A DNA stretch of 64,000 nt from Caldilineaceae bacterium (GTDB lineage Bacteria; Chloroflexota; Anaerolineae; Caldilineales; Caldilineaceae), in NCBI GenBank assembly GCA_020846635.1, contig JADLDO010000036.1, positions 1 to 64,000 on the forward strand, written 5' to 3'. Below the pieces are notes generated by a model that did no database searches, was not told the DNA's origin, and worked only from the letters and a program-made list of their open reading frames with translations. Below are positions 32,971-41,690 of this stretch, one piece after another. The translations under genes and the position numbers were made by a program. Each line of letters opens with the position of its first letter. The stretch's first letter is position 1.

Positions 32971-35190
32971 CTATGATTCACTTACCAAAAGTTGGTTGAC
33001 AAGGCTTAAAAGTGGGCCGCGTTGTTCCATGCCGCTTTCGCCAATATCGCTGATGCCTAAATAGATTTCCTGCCGTGTGCGCCGGATGAGTCCGAGCAGG
33101 AGCCTGCGCATGGTCTCTTGGCGCGTTTGAAACTCGTCAAAATCAGTCCACGGCTGGTTTTCGGGCCAACTGCGCGAGAGCACATAGGGATGGGTGAGTG
33201 GTTGATAGAGCCGTTCCCACCAGCCGGTTGAGCCGATGTCGAGCCAGAACTGTACATCAACAGTACGGTTACGCATGAGAAAGCTGTAGGCCGGTGCAAG
33301 AAAGACTGCATCTTCGGGTACTTGCCAGCCGGGGACATAGAGCGCACCGACTGTACCGCTGTTGATTAATTCGAGATAACTTCTACCTACACGGACAGCG
33401 AGGCCAGGGTTGAGCGCGGCTGCGGCCCCTTCGGCTTCTTCGAGGGCCCACCGGAAGTTGCGCGCGGATTGGACGAGCTGGTTGGCGACGCGTGCGGCAT
33501 CGTAATCTTCGTGGAAGCCAAAGCCCGGTTGGCTCAAGACTTCGCCAAAGAGGCGGGCAAAGAATTGGTCGAGCGGAAGCTGTTCGCCGCTGCTCCTATA
33601 CGCATAGAGCCAGTCGCGCAGGCGATCATAGGCTTCTCCCGCCACATAGGTAATGCGCTCTTGCATGGCGGGCGTGATGTCGCTGAAGCTGGTCAATTCA
33701 ATGAGCGAGCGGCGCGGTGGAAAGACGATGTTGCTTAACAAGGTCGCGCGGATCGGGTCGAGGCTGGCTATGCTTACGGCGATGGCGTGCGCGACATCGG
33801 CAGCAGGTGGGCGAATGGCCCAATCGGGATGGCCCAGCGCGGCTAATGTCAACAAGCAGCGGACGGCTGGTTCATCTTCGAGCGCACGGCTGGGGCGATG
33901 GGACGAGGACGAAATTCCGCGCTCTGCTAACCCGTTTTGGATGCTAAAGCGTAAGGCATCGCTGACATAGGGGGCGACAATCGCAATTTGACCAGGGGAG
34001 ACGCCTTCCACTTGAATGAGCCGTGCCACTTGATCCACGACCCAACGGATCATTTGCGGATAGAAGCGAAAGCCGCTTTCGGGAAGACGGAAGGCATGGG
34101 CCTGGTCGCCGTGTATCGTCGCAGTAAGAGCTTGCGCGGCTGGCGATGGCTCGGTGGGGCGATTGCGCCCGCGAATGGCTTGTTCTACACGCTGTGCCGT
34201 CGCTTGCAGTGCGGGCGGGGTGGTAGGGGATTCGGCTAGACGGATGCTCTGAGCGCAAATATCTGCCAGCCGTTGGGCGTAGGTTGGATCAGCTCCCAAC
34301 ATGGAGCGGTAGCCTGCGTCCTCATCCATGACAATCAAGGCGCTATCCAGGTGGGGCATCCAGGCGGCAACGAGGTCATGGGCCACGGCGTTTGCTTCTT
34401 CGACATTCTCAAAAATGATATGCCGGTGCGAGCGAAAAAGGTGGGTACGGCTCCACTCGTTATTGAGCGCATGACGATAGAACAGGTCGATCATGAGGCT
34501 AAAGTCGATGAGCGATTCTGCCAGACACAAGGCACGGAACTTATGACTGATGGCCCGCGCAGAACGGAGCGCATTGATTTGCCCGGTGCGCGTTTCGCCG
34601 AGGGGAACCGATAGCTCTAGGCGGGCATAGGTCTCGTCGATGCTGAATCCGTGGAGGGCAGTCATGTTCAGGTTTTCGAGAATTTGAATGATGATGCGGT
34701 TCTTTTGGACACGAAGCGCATCAAATTCACTGTTGTCGATAGCGTTGCGTACTAACCCCTCCATATGGAACTGAGCGGTTTCAAAGTTTAGAAAAGTTGG
34801 CTCTTTGCGTGGATCGGCGAAACCGGCGGTGGCGCTGAGCAGGGGCCAATAGAGGCCCACGGCATCACGGGCGAGACCGGCGACGGTGGTGATGCGCGGG
34901 GGGGAGCCGGCGGGTATGCCCGTGCCGCGCAACGCTCGCTGGTAGGGCTGGCCCACGACGCGCTGGGGGACTAGGATGAGAATGTCGTCACCGCGTACTC
35001 GCTCACGCGTGAGCAGCCATTGTAGGCGCTGTACGGCGAGTTCGGTCTTGCCGCAGCCAAAGGGGCCGGAGAGGAAGAGTTTGGTTGTGGAGTGGATGAC
35101 GGGTAAAATGGCGTCCATAGGCATCATATCCAGAATCTTGGCTGCAATTGCCAGAGGGAGAGCCGCGATTGATTGTGGCCGTACGCTCAT
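32971..35190 (-). CDS. UvrD/AddB-like superfamily I helicase-related protein
   Basis: 739 residues from the ATG at 35190. Walker A is FLSGPFGCGKTELA about 35 residues in, followed by the motif Ia-like DILILVPQRV. The Walker B region reads HIIFENVEEAN instead of the usual DExx, as in degenerate AddB-type proteins. A later segment (GQIAIVAPYVSDALRFSIQ) matches motif IV. No RecB-type nuclease domain is seen at the C terminus. Likely a DNA-repair ATPase or structural partner; activity uncertain. An open frame continues to 35376 but would overlap the divergent aminotransferase gene and has no ribosome site. Starts at 35127 or 35118 are also possible. Confidence 0.7.
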   Translation of the reverse strand: MSVRPQSIAALPLAIAAKILDMMPMDAILPVIHSTTKLFLSGPFGCGKTELAVQRLQWLLTRERVRGDDILILVPQRVVGQPYQRALRGTGIPAGSPPRITTVAGLARDAVGLYWPLLSATAGFADPRKEPTFLNFETAQFHMEGLVRNAIDNSEFDALRVQKNRIIIQILENLNMTALHGFSIDETYARLELSVPLGETRTGQINALRSARAISHKFRALCLAESLIDFSLMIDLFYRHALNNEWSRTHLFRSHRHIIFENVEEANAVAHDLVAAWMPHLDSALIVMDEDAGYRSMLGADPTYAQRLADICAQSIRLAESPTTPPALQATAQRVEQAIRGRNRPTEPSPAAQALTATIHGDQAHAFRLPESGFRFYPQMIRWVVDQVARLIQVEGVSPGQIAIVAPYVSDALRFSIQNGLAERGISSSSHRPSRALEDEPAVRCLLTLAALGHPDWAIRPPAADVAHAIAVSIASLDPIRATLLSNIVFPPRRSLIELTSFSDITPAMQERITYVAGEAYDRLRDWLYAYRSSGEQLPLDQFFARLFGEVLSQPGFGFHEDYDAARVANQLVQSARNFRWALEEAEGAAAALNPGLAVRVGRSYLELINSGTVGALYVPGWQVPEDAVFLAPAYSFLMRNRTVDVQFWLDIGSTGWWERLYQPLTHPYVLSRSWPENQPWTDFDEFQTRQETMRRLLLGLIRRTRQEIYLGISDIGESGMEQRGPLLSLVNQLLVSES

Positions 35191-35304
35191 GGCGCGCAAA
35201 GTGAGTGTACCAAAGCGTGTATTGAAACCTGATGAAACCAGATTGTCAAACAGGTTAGCCCAATAGCCCCGGATTGCCGGGGATATGACTGCAAGGATGA
35301 GTGT

Positions 35305-36396
35305 ATGGAAAGCTATAAAATTCCGTTGGTACCTGGCCCGGTAGCGATTTCTACTGAGGTGTTGGCTGCCTATCAATCCAATTATGGCAGCAGTGATATG
35401 GAGAGTGATTTCTTTGATCTTTACCGGCGATGTGAACAGGGGCTAAAGACGCTGCTTGCCACGAAGAACGACATTCCCATCCTTTGTGGCGAGGGGATGC
35501 TGGCATTGTGGGGGGCGATGAAAAGTGTGATCCGACCTGGAGATAAAGTCTTGGCGGTGGCGACCGGTGTCTTTGGCTATGGCTTTGCAGATATGGCACG
35601 TCAATTGGGTGCTGAGGTGGAGACGGTTGGTTTTGGCTATGATGATATTGCGGATGTGGAGCAGGTGCGCGCCGCCGCCAAACGTTTCCGCCCGCGTTTG
35701 GTGACAATGGTGCATTGTGAAACACCGAGCGGCACACTCAACCCGCTGGCGGAGATTGGCGCGATTTGTGCCGAGATCAACGCGCTCTATTATGTAGATT
35801 TTGTGGCGAGCGCCGGAGGGACGCCGGTGTTGGTAGACGAATGGAAGATCGATTTGGGGTTGCTTGGCAGCCAAAAGGCATTGAGTTTGATGCCCGATCT
35901 ATCGATGGTATCGATCAGCTCGCGCGCATGGGAGGCGATTGAGGCGACGGGGTATGTGGGCTATGATGCGTTGGCTCCGTGGAAGCGGGCCATTGATGAG
36001 CAGTACATGCCCTATACGCATAACTGGCATGCCCTGGCAGGGCTGAAGGTGTCACTCGACATGCTCATGGCTGAAGGGCTGGATGCGGCCTATCGACGCC
36101 ATGCGGAGGTGGCGCACTTTTGCCGTGAAAGGCTGCATGCGATGGGGATAGAATTATTGCCAAAGCGCGAGGAGATTTCAGCGCCAACGGTAACGGCTGC
36201 GAAGATACCCACTGGCCTAGATTGGCCTACGCTTGACCGGAAGTTGCGCGCGGAGGGAATGGTCGTAGGCGGGAGCTATGGCCCATTGGCGGACAAGGTC
36301 TTTCGGATTGGTCATATGGGTACGCAGGCCGATCATGCGCTGGTGGCGCGTGGCATGGATGTGCTGGAGGGTGTGTTGGCGGCAACTCCGCGTTAG
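35305..36396 (+). CDS. Class V PLP aminotransferase (alanine-glyoxylate aminotransferase family)
   Basis: 363 residues. N-terminal VPGPVAIS, the cofactor aspartate in LYYVDFVASAGG and the Schiff-base lysine in LLGSQKALS identify the alanine-glyoxylate / pyridoxamine-pyruvate / 2-aminoethylphosphonate aminotransferase group. The C-terminal FRIGHMGTQ is typical. The amino donor cannot be read from sequence; glyoxylate or another small 2-oxo acid is the usual acceptor. AAGGATG precedes the start. Its stop codon overlaps that of convergent phoU by two bases. Confidence 0.88.
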   Translation: MESYKIPLVPGPVAISTEVLAAYQSNYGSSDMESDFFDLYRRCEQGLKTLLATKNDIPILCGEGMLALWGAMKSVIRPGDKVLAVATGVFGYGFADMARQLGAEVETVGFGYDDIADVEQVRAAAKRFRPRLVTMVHCETPSGTLNPLAEIGAICAEINALYYVDFVASAGGTPVLVDEWKIDLGLLGSQKALSLMPDLSMVSISSRAWEAIEATGYVGYDALAPWKRAIDEQYMPYTHNWHALAGLKVSLDMLMAEGLDAAYRRHAEVAHFCRERLHAMGIELLPKREEISAPTVTAAKIPTGLDWPTLDRKLRAEGMVVGGSYGPLADKVFRIGHMGTQADHALVARGMDVLEGVLAATPR

Positions 36397-37085
36397 CTAG
36401 AGAGCGGGGGAGGAGTGGGCTGTTTGCGCGCCTCGTAAGGCATTTCGCCTGTGATGAGATAGATGCTGCGCTCGGAAAAATTGCTGACGAGGTCGCCAAA
36501 GCGCTCGATTTCGCGCGCTGCGCGCAGAAGGTTATAGATAATGCGCACGCGGTCGGGATCGCCAGCCTCGGCCAACATCAGTGTAATTTGCCTAAAGACC
36601 TTAGAGAAGAGGGCGTCAACCTCTACGTCGCGTGCAGAAATTTGGCGGGAAAGCTCTAGGTTGCCGTCAGCATAGGCATGCAGCGCGTCATCTAGCATGG
36701 CCCCGACCAATGCTCCCATCTGTTGAAGCTCCGCAGGCCGCACGATAGTCGGGTCTTTTTTGAGTTTGCGCGTCGCCTTAGCAAGACCCTTCGCCTGATC
36801 GCCCATCCTCTCCAAGTCCACGATCATGTTGGCGGCAGCAAAGATAAGTCGCAGGTCACGGGCCGCGGGTGCTTCAGTAGCGATGAGGACAAAACAGCGT
36901 TCTTCGATTTCGAAGCGCAGACGGTTGACCTCGCGGTCATGGGCGCTGACCTGCTTCGCCATGTCGGTGTCCAGGGTTTCCAGTGCGAGCAGTGCCAAGC
37001 GCAGTTGTTCGCGGACGTGGCTGCCCATTGTGATAATTTGATCACGCAGCTCATCTAGTGTTTGACGAAATTGGTGCCGAAGCAT
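36393..37085 (-). CDS. phoU: Phosphate-transport regulator PhoU
   Basis: 230 residues made of two repeated three-helix PhoU domains. Typical sequence: FRQTLDELRDQIITMGSHV at the start, then IFAAANMIVDLERMGDQAKGLAK in domain 1 and IIYNLLRAAREIERFGDLVSNFSE in domain 2. PhoU restrains Pho signalling through the Pst transporter and PhoR. I start at 37085 (GAAAGGA five bases upstream) instead of 37199. Pst and PhoBR genes are not in the window; a Pho-box-like repeat lies 3.6 kb away at 32779. Confidence 0.93.
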   Translation of the reverse strand: MLRHQFRQTLDELRDQIITMGSHVREQLRLALLALETLDTDMAKQVSAHDREVNRLRFEIEERCFVLIATEAPAARDLRLIFAAANMIVDLERMGDQAKGLAKATRKLKKDPTIVRPAELQQMGALVGAMLDDALHAYADGNLELSRQISARDVEVDALFSKVFRQITLMLAEAGDPDRVRIIYNLLRAAREIERFGDLVSNFSERSIYLITGEMPYEARKQPTPPPLSS

Positions 37086-37204
37086 ATCGGTCCTTTCACA
37101 AGTGCGGGCGTGATTTGGGCACGTAGCGATCAATGCGGTGTGGAATTCAGTGTACCTCAGTAGGGAACGCATATGAAAGTTGGTCACTGTGCCTATCATC
37201 CAGT

Positions 37205-37234
37205 TTGGATCAACATGACAGTCGGTAATACAAT
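37205..37234 (+). promoter_or_regulatory. Promoter of the TauE-dipeptidase unit
   Basis: TTGGAT (37205-37210), 18-base spacer, TACAAT (37229-37234). The predicted leader is about 100 bases. The divergent phoU promoter shares this 256-base region (TACACT on the minus strand near 37152-37157). Confidence 0.55.
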
Positions 37235-37341
37235 GCGAAGCAGCATCACCCAGATGCTGCCGGCAACAGCGTAGTACCCTGCGCCAGCCACAAAAAGGGG
37301 CGCTATCTCAATTGCGATAACGAAATCTAGAAAGCTTCTGT

Positions 37342-38127
37342 GTGACGTTACCAGACTACCCCACAATGTTTTGGGTGACGGCAGTCTTTGCTATGATCCT
37401 GATCGGGGTCTCCAAGGCAGGCTTTGGGGGCGGGGTGGCAGCCATCGCCACACCCTTATTGGCGCTGACAATTTCTGTGGCAGACGCGGCGGCGATCCTG
37501 TTGCCCATTCTGATTGTGGCTGACCTCTTCTCGCTGCGTCACTATTGGAATGTCTATGACCGTCGTAGCCTTACGCTGATGATTCCGGGTGCTATCGTCG
37601 GAATCGCATTGGGCGCTTTCTTCTTTGGCTATTTTAGTGACAATGAGCGCACACTCAAGGTGGTCTTGGGTGCTATCTCACTGCTTTTTGTCGCTTATCA
37701 AGTGGCGCGCTCCTTCATGTTGGGCGCGCTGCTCAAAAGCAAGCCGTCCGCGCTGGCAGGTGTGCTGTTGGGGGGCGCGGCAGGGTTTACCTCAACATTG
37801 GCCCACGCCGGTGGCCCCCCGGCGACGATCTATCTCTTGCCCCAACAACTCCCCCGCCAGCTTTTTGTCGGGACCAACGTTATTTTCTTCTTTATCCTGA
37901 ATTTGGTGAAGCTTGTTCCGTATGGGGCATTGGGGTTGCTGCGGGTGGGCAACATCAGCACGATTTTGATCCTTGCGCCGTTGACCTTCTTGGGGGTGCA
38001 GTTGGGTGTTTGGCTCAACCGGCGCTTTAGTGATCGTTGGTTCACCTATATTATCTATGCCATGCTGTTGGTCACCGGACTGGAACTGGTGAGCGGGCGC
38101 AGTGTGATTCATTTCTTCGTACCATGA
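37342..38127 (+). CDS. TauE/SafE-family anion exporter
   Basis: 261 residues, about eight membrane segments in two repeated halves. Family motifs: GVSKAGFGGGVAAIATPLL in the first half and ALAGVLLGGAAGFTSTLAHAGGPP in the second. The family exports sulfite, sulfoacetate or other organosulfur anions; the substrate here is open. The start is GTG at 37342; an ATG eight codons later is an alternative and neither has a strong ribosome site. Followed after 48 bases by the dipeptidase gene. Confidence 0.9.
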   Translation: MTLPDYPTMFWVTAVFAMILIGVSKAGFGGGVAAIATPLLALTISVADAAAILLPILIVADLFSLRHYWNVYDRRSLTLMIPGAIVGIALGAFFFGYFSDNERTLKVVLGAISLLFVAYQVARSFMLGALLKSKPSALAGVLLGGAAGFTSTLAHAGGPPATIYLLPQQLPRQLFVGTNVIFFFILNLVKLVPYGALGLLRVGNISTILILAPLTFLGVQLGVWLNRRFSDRWFTYIIYAMLLVTGLELVSGRSVIHFFVP

Positions 38128-38175
38128 GTGCTGTTCCACGGTATCTATCACGGTATTTATAGGAGAGAAGAGGCA

Positions 38176-39273
38176 ATGCTGATTATTGATGCGCACCTGG
38201 ATTTATCCATGAACGCGCTACAGTGGAACCGAGATCTGTTAAAGTCGGCCTATACAATTCGTACCCTAGAGCAGTATGTGCAGGGTAAAGGGCGCGCTGT
38301 GGGGACTGTTGCCTATCCAGAGATGCGCCGAGGTCGCATCTTTCTGTCGGTGGCGACGTTGATTGCACGCTCGACCGGGCGGCCCGCACCCCACATTGAC
38401 TATTCTTCCACGGCCCAAGCTTATGGCGCGGCACAAGGACAGTTGGCCTATTACCGGGCGCTGGAGCGACAGGGTCATGTGCGTATTTTGGAGGATGTGG
38501 CGGCGATAGACGCGCATGTGGCGGAATGGGAGGCGTGGGACGCGGCACATGAAACGCTGATCGAGGAGACGCCGCCCTTGGGCTTCGTGATCAGTATGGA
38601 GGGAGCAGACCCTATCTTGGAGCCCGATCAGCTTGAAGAGTGGGTCGATGCCGGGTTGCGGCTGTTGGGGCCGACGCATTATGGGCCGGGGCGCTATGCA
38701 GGGGGAACCGGCACAGAGTTGGGGCTGACCGATATTGGTCGCCAGTTGCTGCCGGAGATGCAGCGCTTGGGTGTCGTGCTAGATCTGACCCACTGCTCTG
38801 ACCAGTCGTTTTGGGAGGCCCTGGAGTATTACGAGGGACTGGTGTTGGCAAGCCACAACAACTGCCGCGCCCTGGTGCCTCATCAACGGCAATTTAGTGA
38901 TGAGCAGCTCAAGGCAATCTTTGCGCGCGACGGGGTCATCGGCGTGGCGCTGGACGATTGGATGCTGTATCCGGGCTGGGTGGTCGGCCAAACGAGCAGC
39001 ACCCAAGTGCCGCTGTCGAGCGTGGTAGATCATATTGATCATATCTGCCAGTTGGCGGGTAATTGTCGCCATGTGGGCATTGGTACGGACCTTGACGGTG
39101 GCTATGGGCGAGAGCAGTCGCCGGGCGACCTGGACACCATTGTCGATTTGCAGCGCATTCCGGGCATGTTGTCGGCACGAGGTTATGCGGATGCTGATGT
39201 TGCTGCGATTATGCACGGCAATTGGATACGGCTATTCCGGTCGGCAGGGTCATTTGCTAAAGTGGCTGCCTAA
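38176..39273 (+). CDS. Membrane dipeptidase family (peptidase M19)
   Basis: 365 residues. Zinc-site residues of the renal-dipeptidase family are in place: His-x-Asp in DAHLDLS, bridging Glu in ISMEGADPI, His in DLTHCSD and His in ASHNNCRAL, with Asp in GIGTDLDGGYG. Family members hydrolyse dipeptides, often with a C-terminal D-residue, as in peptidoglycan-derived D-Ala-D-Ala. No signal peptide, so cytoplasmic. The ATG at 38176 follows AGGAGAGAAGAGG; an in-frame GTG right after the upstream stop is less likely. Co-transcribed with the TauE-type exporter. Confidence 0.92.
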   Translation: MLIIDAHLDLSMNALQWNRDLLKSAYTIRTLEQYVQGKGRAVGTVAYPEMRRGRIFLSVATLIARSTGRPAPHIDYSSTAQAYGAAQGQLAYYRALERQGHVRILEDVAAIDAHVAEWEAWDAAHETLIEETPPLGFVISMEGADPILEPDQLEEWVDAGLRLLGPTHYGPGRYAGGTGTELGLTDIGRQLLPEMQRLGVVLDLTHCSDQSFWEALEYYEGLVLASHNNCRALVPHQRQFSDEQLKAIFARDGVIGVALDDWMLYPGWVVGQTSSTQVPLSSVVDHIDHICQLAGNCRHVGIGTDLDGGYGREQSPGDLDTIVDLQRIPGMLSARGYADADVAAIMHGNWIRLFRSAGSFAKVAA

Positions 39274-39304
39274 GGGAATGGTTTGAAAAATGAAAATTAG
39301 TACC

Positions 39305-39402
39305 TGTCATTCCGACCGTAGGGAGGAATCTCCTTTTTGGACGTGTCAGCGGAGAGAGGGAATTCCTCATCAAAGACCAGGAACCCTTTGGTGGGAATGA
39401 CA
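39305..39402. repeat. MITE/REP-like element bounded by TGTCATTCC inverted ends
   Basis: Starts TGTCATTCC (39305-39313) and ends GGAATGACA (39394-39402), the exact inverse. Inner sequence includes GAGGAATCTCC. This is the general look of dispersed intergenic repeats in many bacterial genomes. Related shorter pieces occur at 30685-30708 and 51193-51221. Confidence 0.6.
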
Positions 39403-39443
39403 CTACGCAACAGTTCCTTGGGGAATAATAGAAAGAGAAGTGC

Positions 39444-40349
39444 ATGGATAAGTTACCATTTGCCCTGCCTGGGCGCTTTTTGCGGGGAAATATTCACGGC
39501 CATTCTACGCTTTCGGATGGGGGCTACACTGTTGAGGAGGTTTGCCGCCTTTACGAACAAGCGGGCTATGATTTTATTAGCGTTACCGACCATTTTTTGC
39601 CCCACTATAACTTTCCCATGGCGGACAGCCGGCCCTGTCGCAATGGGAGTTTTACTACGCTGATTGGTGCAGAGCTTCATGCCGGCGAGATTGAGATGGG
39701 CGGGATCTGGCATCTTGTGGGCGTGGGGCTGCCGCTTGACTTTGCGAAGCCGCGCGAGGGTGAGACGATTGTGGAACTGGCGGCGCGCGCGCTTGCCACT
39801 GGTGCATTTGTGGCCGCGGCGCATCCGGCATGGTATTGCTTAACTGAACGCGACCTGGAGGCATTGGGGCCAGTCGATGCCATTGAGATCTTCAATGGTG
39901 TGGCGATTGATCACAATGATCGTGCCGAAAGCTGGCATCTTGCCGATACGATGCTGGGGCGGGGCCATCGCTATCTAACCTATGCCGCGGACGATTTTCA
40001 TGGGGTCAAGGATCGGCATGACTTTCTGCGCGGGTGGGTGCATGTAAAGGCTGAGGAAAACAGGCCTGAGGTAATACTCGCGGCATTAAAGGCTGGTCAC
40101 TTCTACTCTAGCACCGGGCCACAGATCATGGATGTGGAGGTGCGCGCTGGAGATAAAATTGTGGTGCGCTGTTCACCGGCGGATGAGATCTTCGTCACGG
40201 GGAAAGGTTCATCTTCCGTGGCTGCCTATGGGAATGGCATGATCGAGACCGTACTCGATATTAGCAAGTTTAGAAGCCCTTACGGACGTATCACTGTGCG
40301 CGATGTTCACGGGGAACGGGCCTGGACCAATCCTTTCTGGTTTGATTGA
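39444..40349 (+). CDS. PHP-domain metal-dependent hydrolase (CehA/McbA type)
   Basis: 301 residues. PHP motifs: N-terminal NIHGHSTLSDG (metal His pair), SVTDH, GAELHAGE, AAHPAW and, near the end of the barrel, YAADDFHG. After the barrel (from about 225) comes a small beta domain resembling that of CehA-like proteins. PHP enzymes of this group are phosphoesterases or amide/ester hydrolases; the substrate is not inferable. AGAGAAG precedes the ATG. Followed after 104 bases by a D-threonine-aldolase-fold gene in the same direction. Confidence 0.85.
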   Translation: MDKLPFALPGRFLRGNIHGHSTLSDGGYTVEEVCRLYEQAGYDFISVTDHFLPHYNFPMADSRPCRNGSFTTLIGAELHAGEIEMGGIWHLVGVGLPLDFAKPREGETIVELAARALATGAFVAAAHPAWYCLTERDLEALGPVDAIEIFNGVAIDHNDRAESWHLADTMLGRGHRYLTYAADDFHGVKDRHDFLRGWVHVKAEENRPEVILAALKAGHFYSSTGPQIMDVEVRAGDKIVVRCSPADEIFVTGKGSSSVAAYGNGMIETVLDISKFRSPYGRITVRDVHGERAWTNPFWFD

Positions 40350-40453
40350 TCCTTGATTGCACTCTGATTGATTGCGGTAGTGGTCATGCATCATTACAAT
40401 TATGATTTTTGCGCCGTTTTGACAGGCATTGATAGATAGGGTGGTGGCAGCAT

Positions 40454-41551
40454 ATGACAGAGATCGGTCTTCGCATTGAGGAATTGGATACCCCGGCGCT
40501 GTGGGTGGACCTGGGGCGGCTGGAGCGTAACATTCAGTGTGTGGCAGAAGAGTTGGCGGGGCTGGGTGTCTCGTGGCGGCCCCATGTCAAAGGAATCAAG
40601 GTGCCCGCGATTGCCCATAAATTAGTGCGTGCGGGGGCAATTGGCGTGACCTGTGGCAAGTTGGGCGAGGCTGAGGTGATGGCCGCGGCTGGTATTGGCG
40701 ATATTCTGGTGGCGAACCAAGTGGTGGGGCCACAAAAAGTGGCGCGACTGGCCGCGCTGCAGCGCCATGCTGATGTCAAATCGGCTGTGGACAGCGTTGA
40801 AAATGTGACCGAAATTGGCCAAGCAGCTTCAGCGATAGGGGTCGAGGTTGGCTTACTCATTGAGTTGGATACGGGCATGCATCGTGCAGGTGTTTTGCCG
40901 GGAGAGCCTGTGCTGGCGCTGGCGAAGGTAATTGAGCAGACACCTGGAGTCAAACTGCGCGGCTTGATGACCTGGGAGGGTCATCATCTGGGGCATACGG
41001 ACGAAGCAGACAAGAAGGCAGGGATCGAAGAGAGCATTGGACAGTTATTGAGCAGTGCGGAGCTGTGCCGCAATGCCGGGATTGCAATAGAGATTGTGAG
41101 TGGCGGAGGCAGCGGCACCTACATGTACACGGCGAAAATACCGGGCATGACCGAGGTGCAGGCTGGAGGGGCAATCTTCTGTGACCAGACCTATCAGGGA
41201 TGGGGATTGGCGTTGGAGCCCTCTCTCTTTCTGCGCGCACGCGTCACTAGCCGTCCTGCGCCGGATCGCTTGATCTGCGACACGGGTTTCAAGACGCATA
41301 CGCGAGGCTTTGCCAGTCCCAAACCGACCTCGTTTGACGCGAAAAGCGTCGTATTATCGGCCGAGCACGGCATTGTTACGCTAGGCGAGAACAAGGATGG
41401 CGCCAACGATTGGCTCAAGGTCGGCACAACCTTTGATCTGATGCCGGGGTATGGTGATGCCACGGTCTTTCTGCACGATACGCTCTATGGCGTGCGCGAG
41501 GGTGTGGTAGAAACCGTCTGGGATGTAGCGGCGCGGGGCAAGTTGCGCTAA
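40454..41551 (+). CDS. D-threonine aldolase / DSD1-fold PLP protein with altered metal site
   Basis: 365 residues, alanine-racemase-type barrel plus C-terminal beta domain. The Schiff-base Lys is in WRPHVKGIK and the phosphate-binding SGGGSGTY segment is present. In D-threonine aldolases and D-serine dehydratases a His-x-Cys motif near the C terminus binds the divalent metal; here the aligned stretch reads PGYGDATVF, so both ligands are missing. The paralogue at 61527-62588 keeps them (VHPCPCVN). The protein may have a different reaction or a different metal use. Start ATG at 40454. Confidence 0.82.
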   Translation: MTEIGLRIEELDTPALWVDLGRLERNIQCVAEELAGLGVSWRPHVKGIKVPAIAHKLVRAGAIGVTCGKLGEAEVMAAAGIGDILVANQVVGPQKVARLAALQRHADVKSAVDSVENVTEIGQAASAIGVEVGLLIELDTGMHRAGVLPGEPVLALAKVIEQTPGVKLRGLMTWEGHHLGHTDEADKKAGIEESIGQLLSSAELCRNAGIAIEIVSGGGSGTYMYTAKIPGMTEVQAGGAIFCDQTYQGWGLALEPSLFLRARVTSRPAPDRLICDTGFKTHTRGFASPKPTSFDAKSVVLSAEHGIVTLGENKDGANDWLKVGTTFDLMPGYGDATVFLHDTLYGVREGVVETVWDVAARGKLR

Positions 41552-41606
41552 ATTTTGTGAATTACACGGGGAGTTTGAAACGTTGTTCGCATAAACCTCC
41601 GGTGAA

Positions 41607-41626
41607 GGGTATACTAGGGTATACTA
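41607..41626 (+). promoter_or_regulatory. Doubled -10 element upstream of the Yip1 gene
   Basis: GGGTATACTA is repeated in tandem, giving two TATACT boxes (41610-41615, 41620-41625). TTCGCA at 41587-41592 lies 17 bases before the first. Confidence 0.5.
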
Positions 41627-41690
41627 TTCGCAGCGGTTAGGTGAACTGCATACTTTTGTTTCTAGAGCCACTCAGCAAGGAGGTAAGACC

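Noticed and set aside
32853-32999. 48-codon plus-strand frame behind the Pho-box-like repeat
   Set aside because: No ribosome site, no recognisable features, and its end overlaps the helicase-related gene; kept only as part of a finding.
35191-35376. N-terminal extension of the helicase-related protein
   Set aside because: It would overlap the start of the divergent aminotransferase gene and has no ribosome site; the conserved part begins after 35190.
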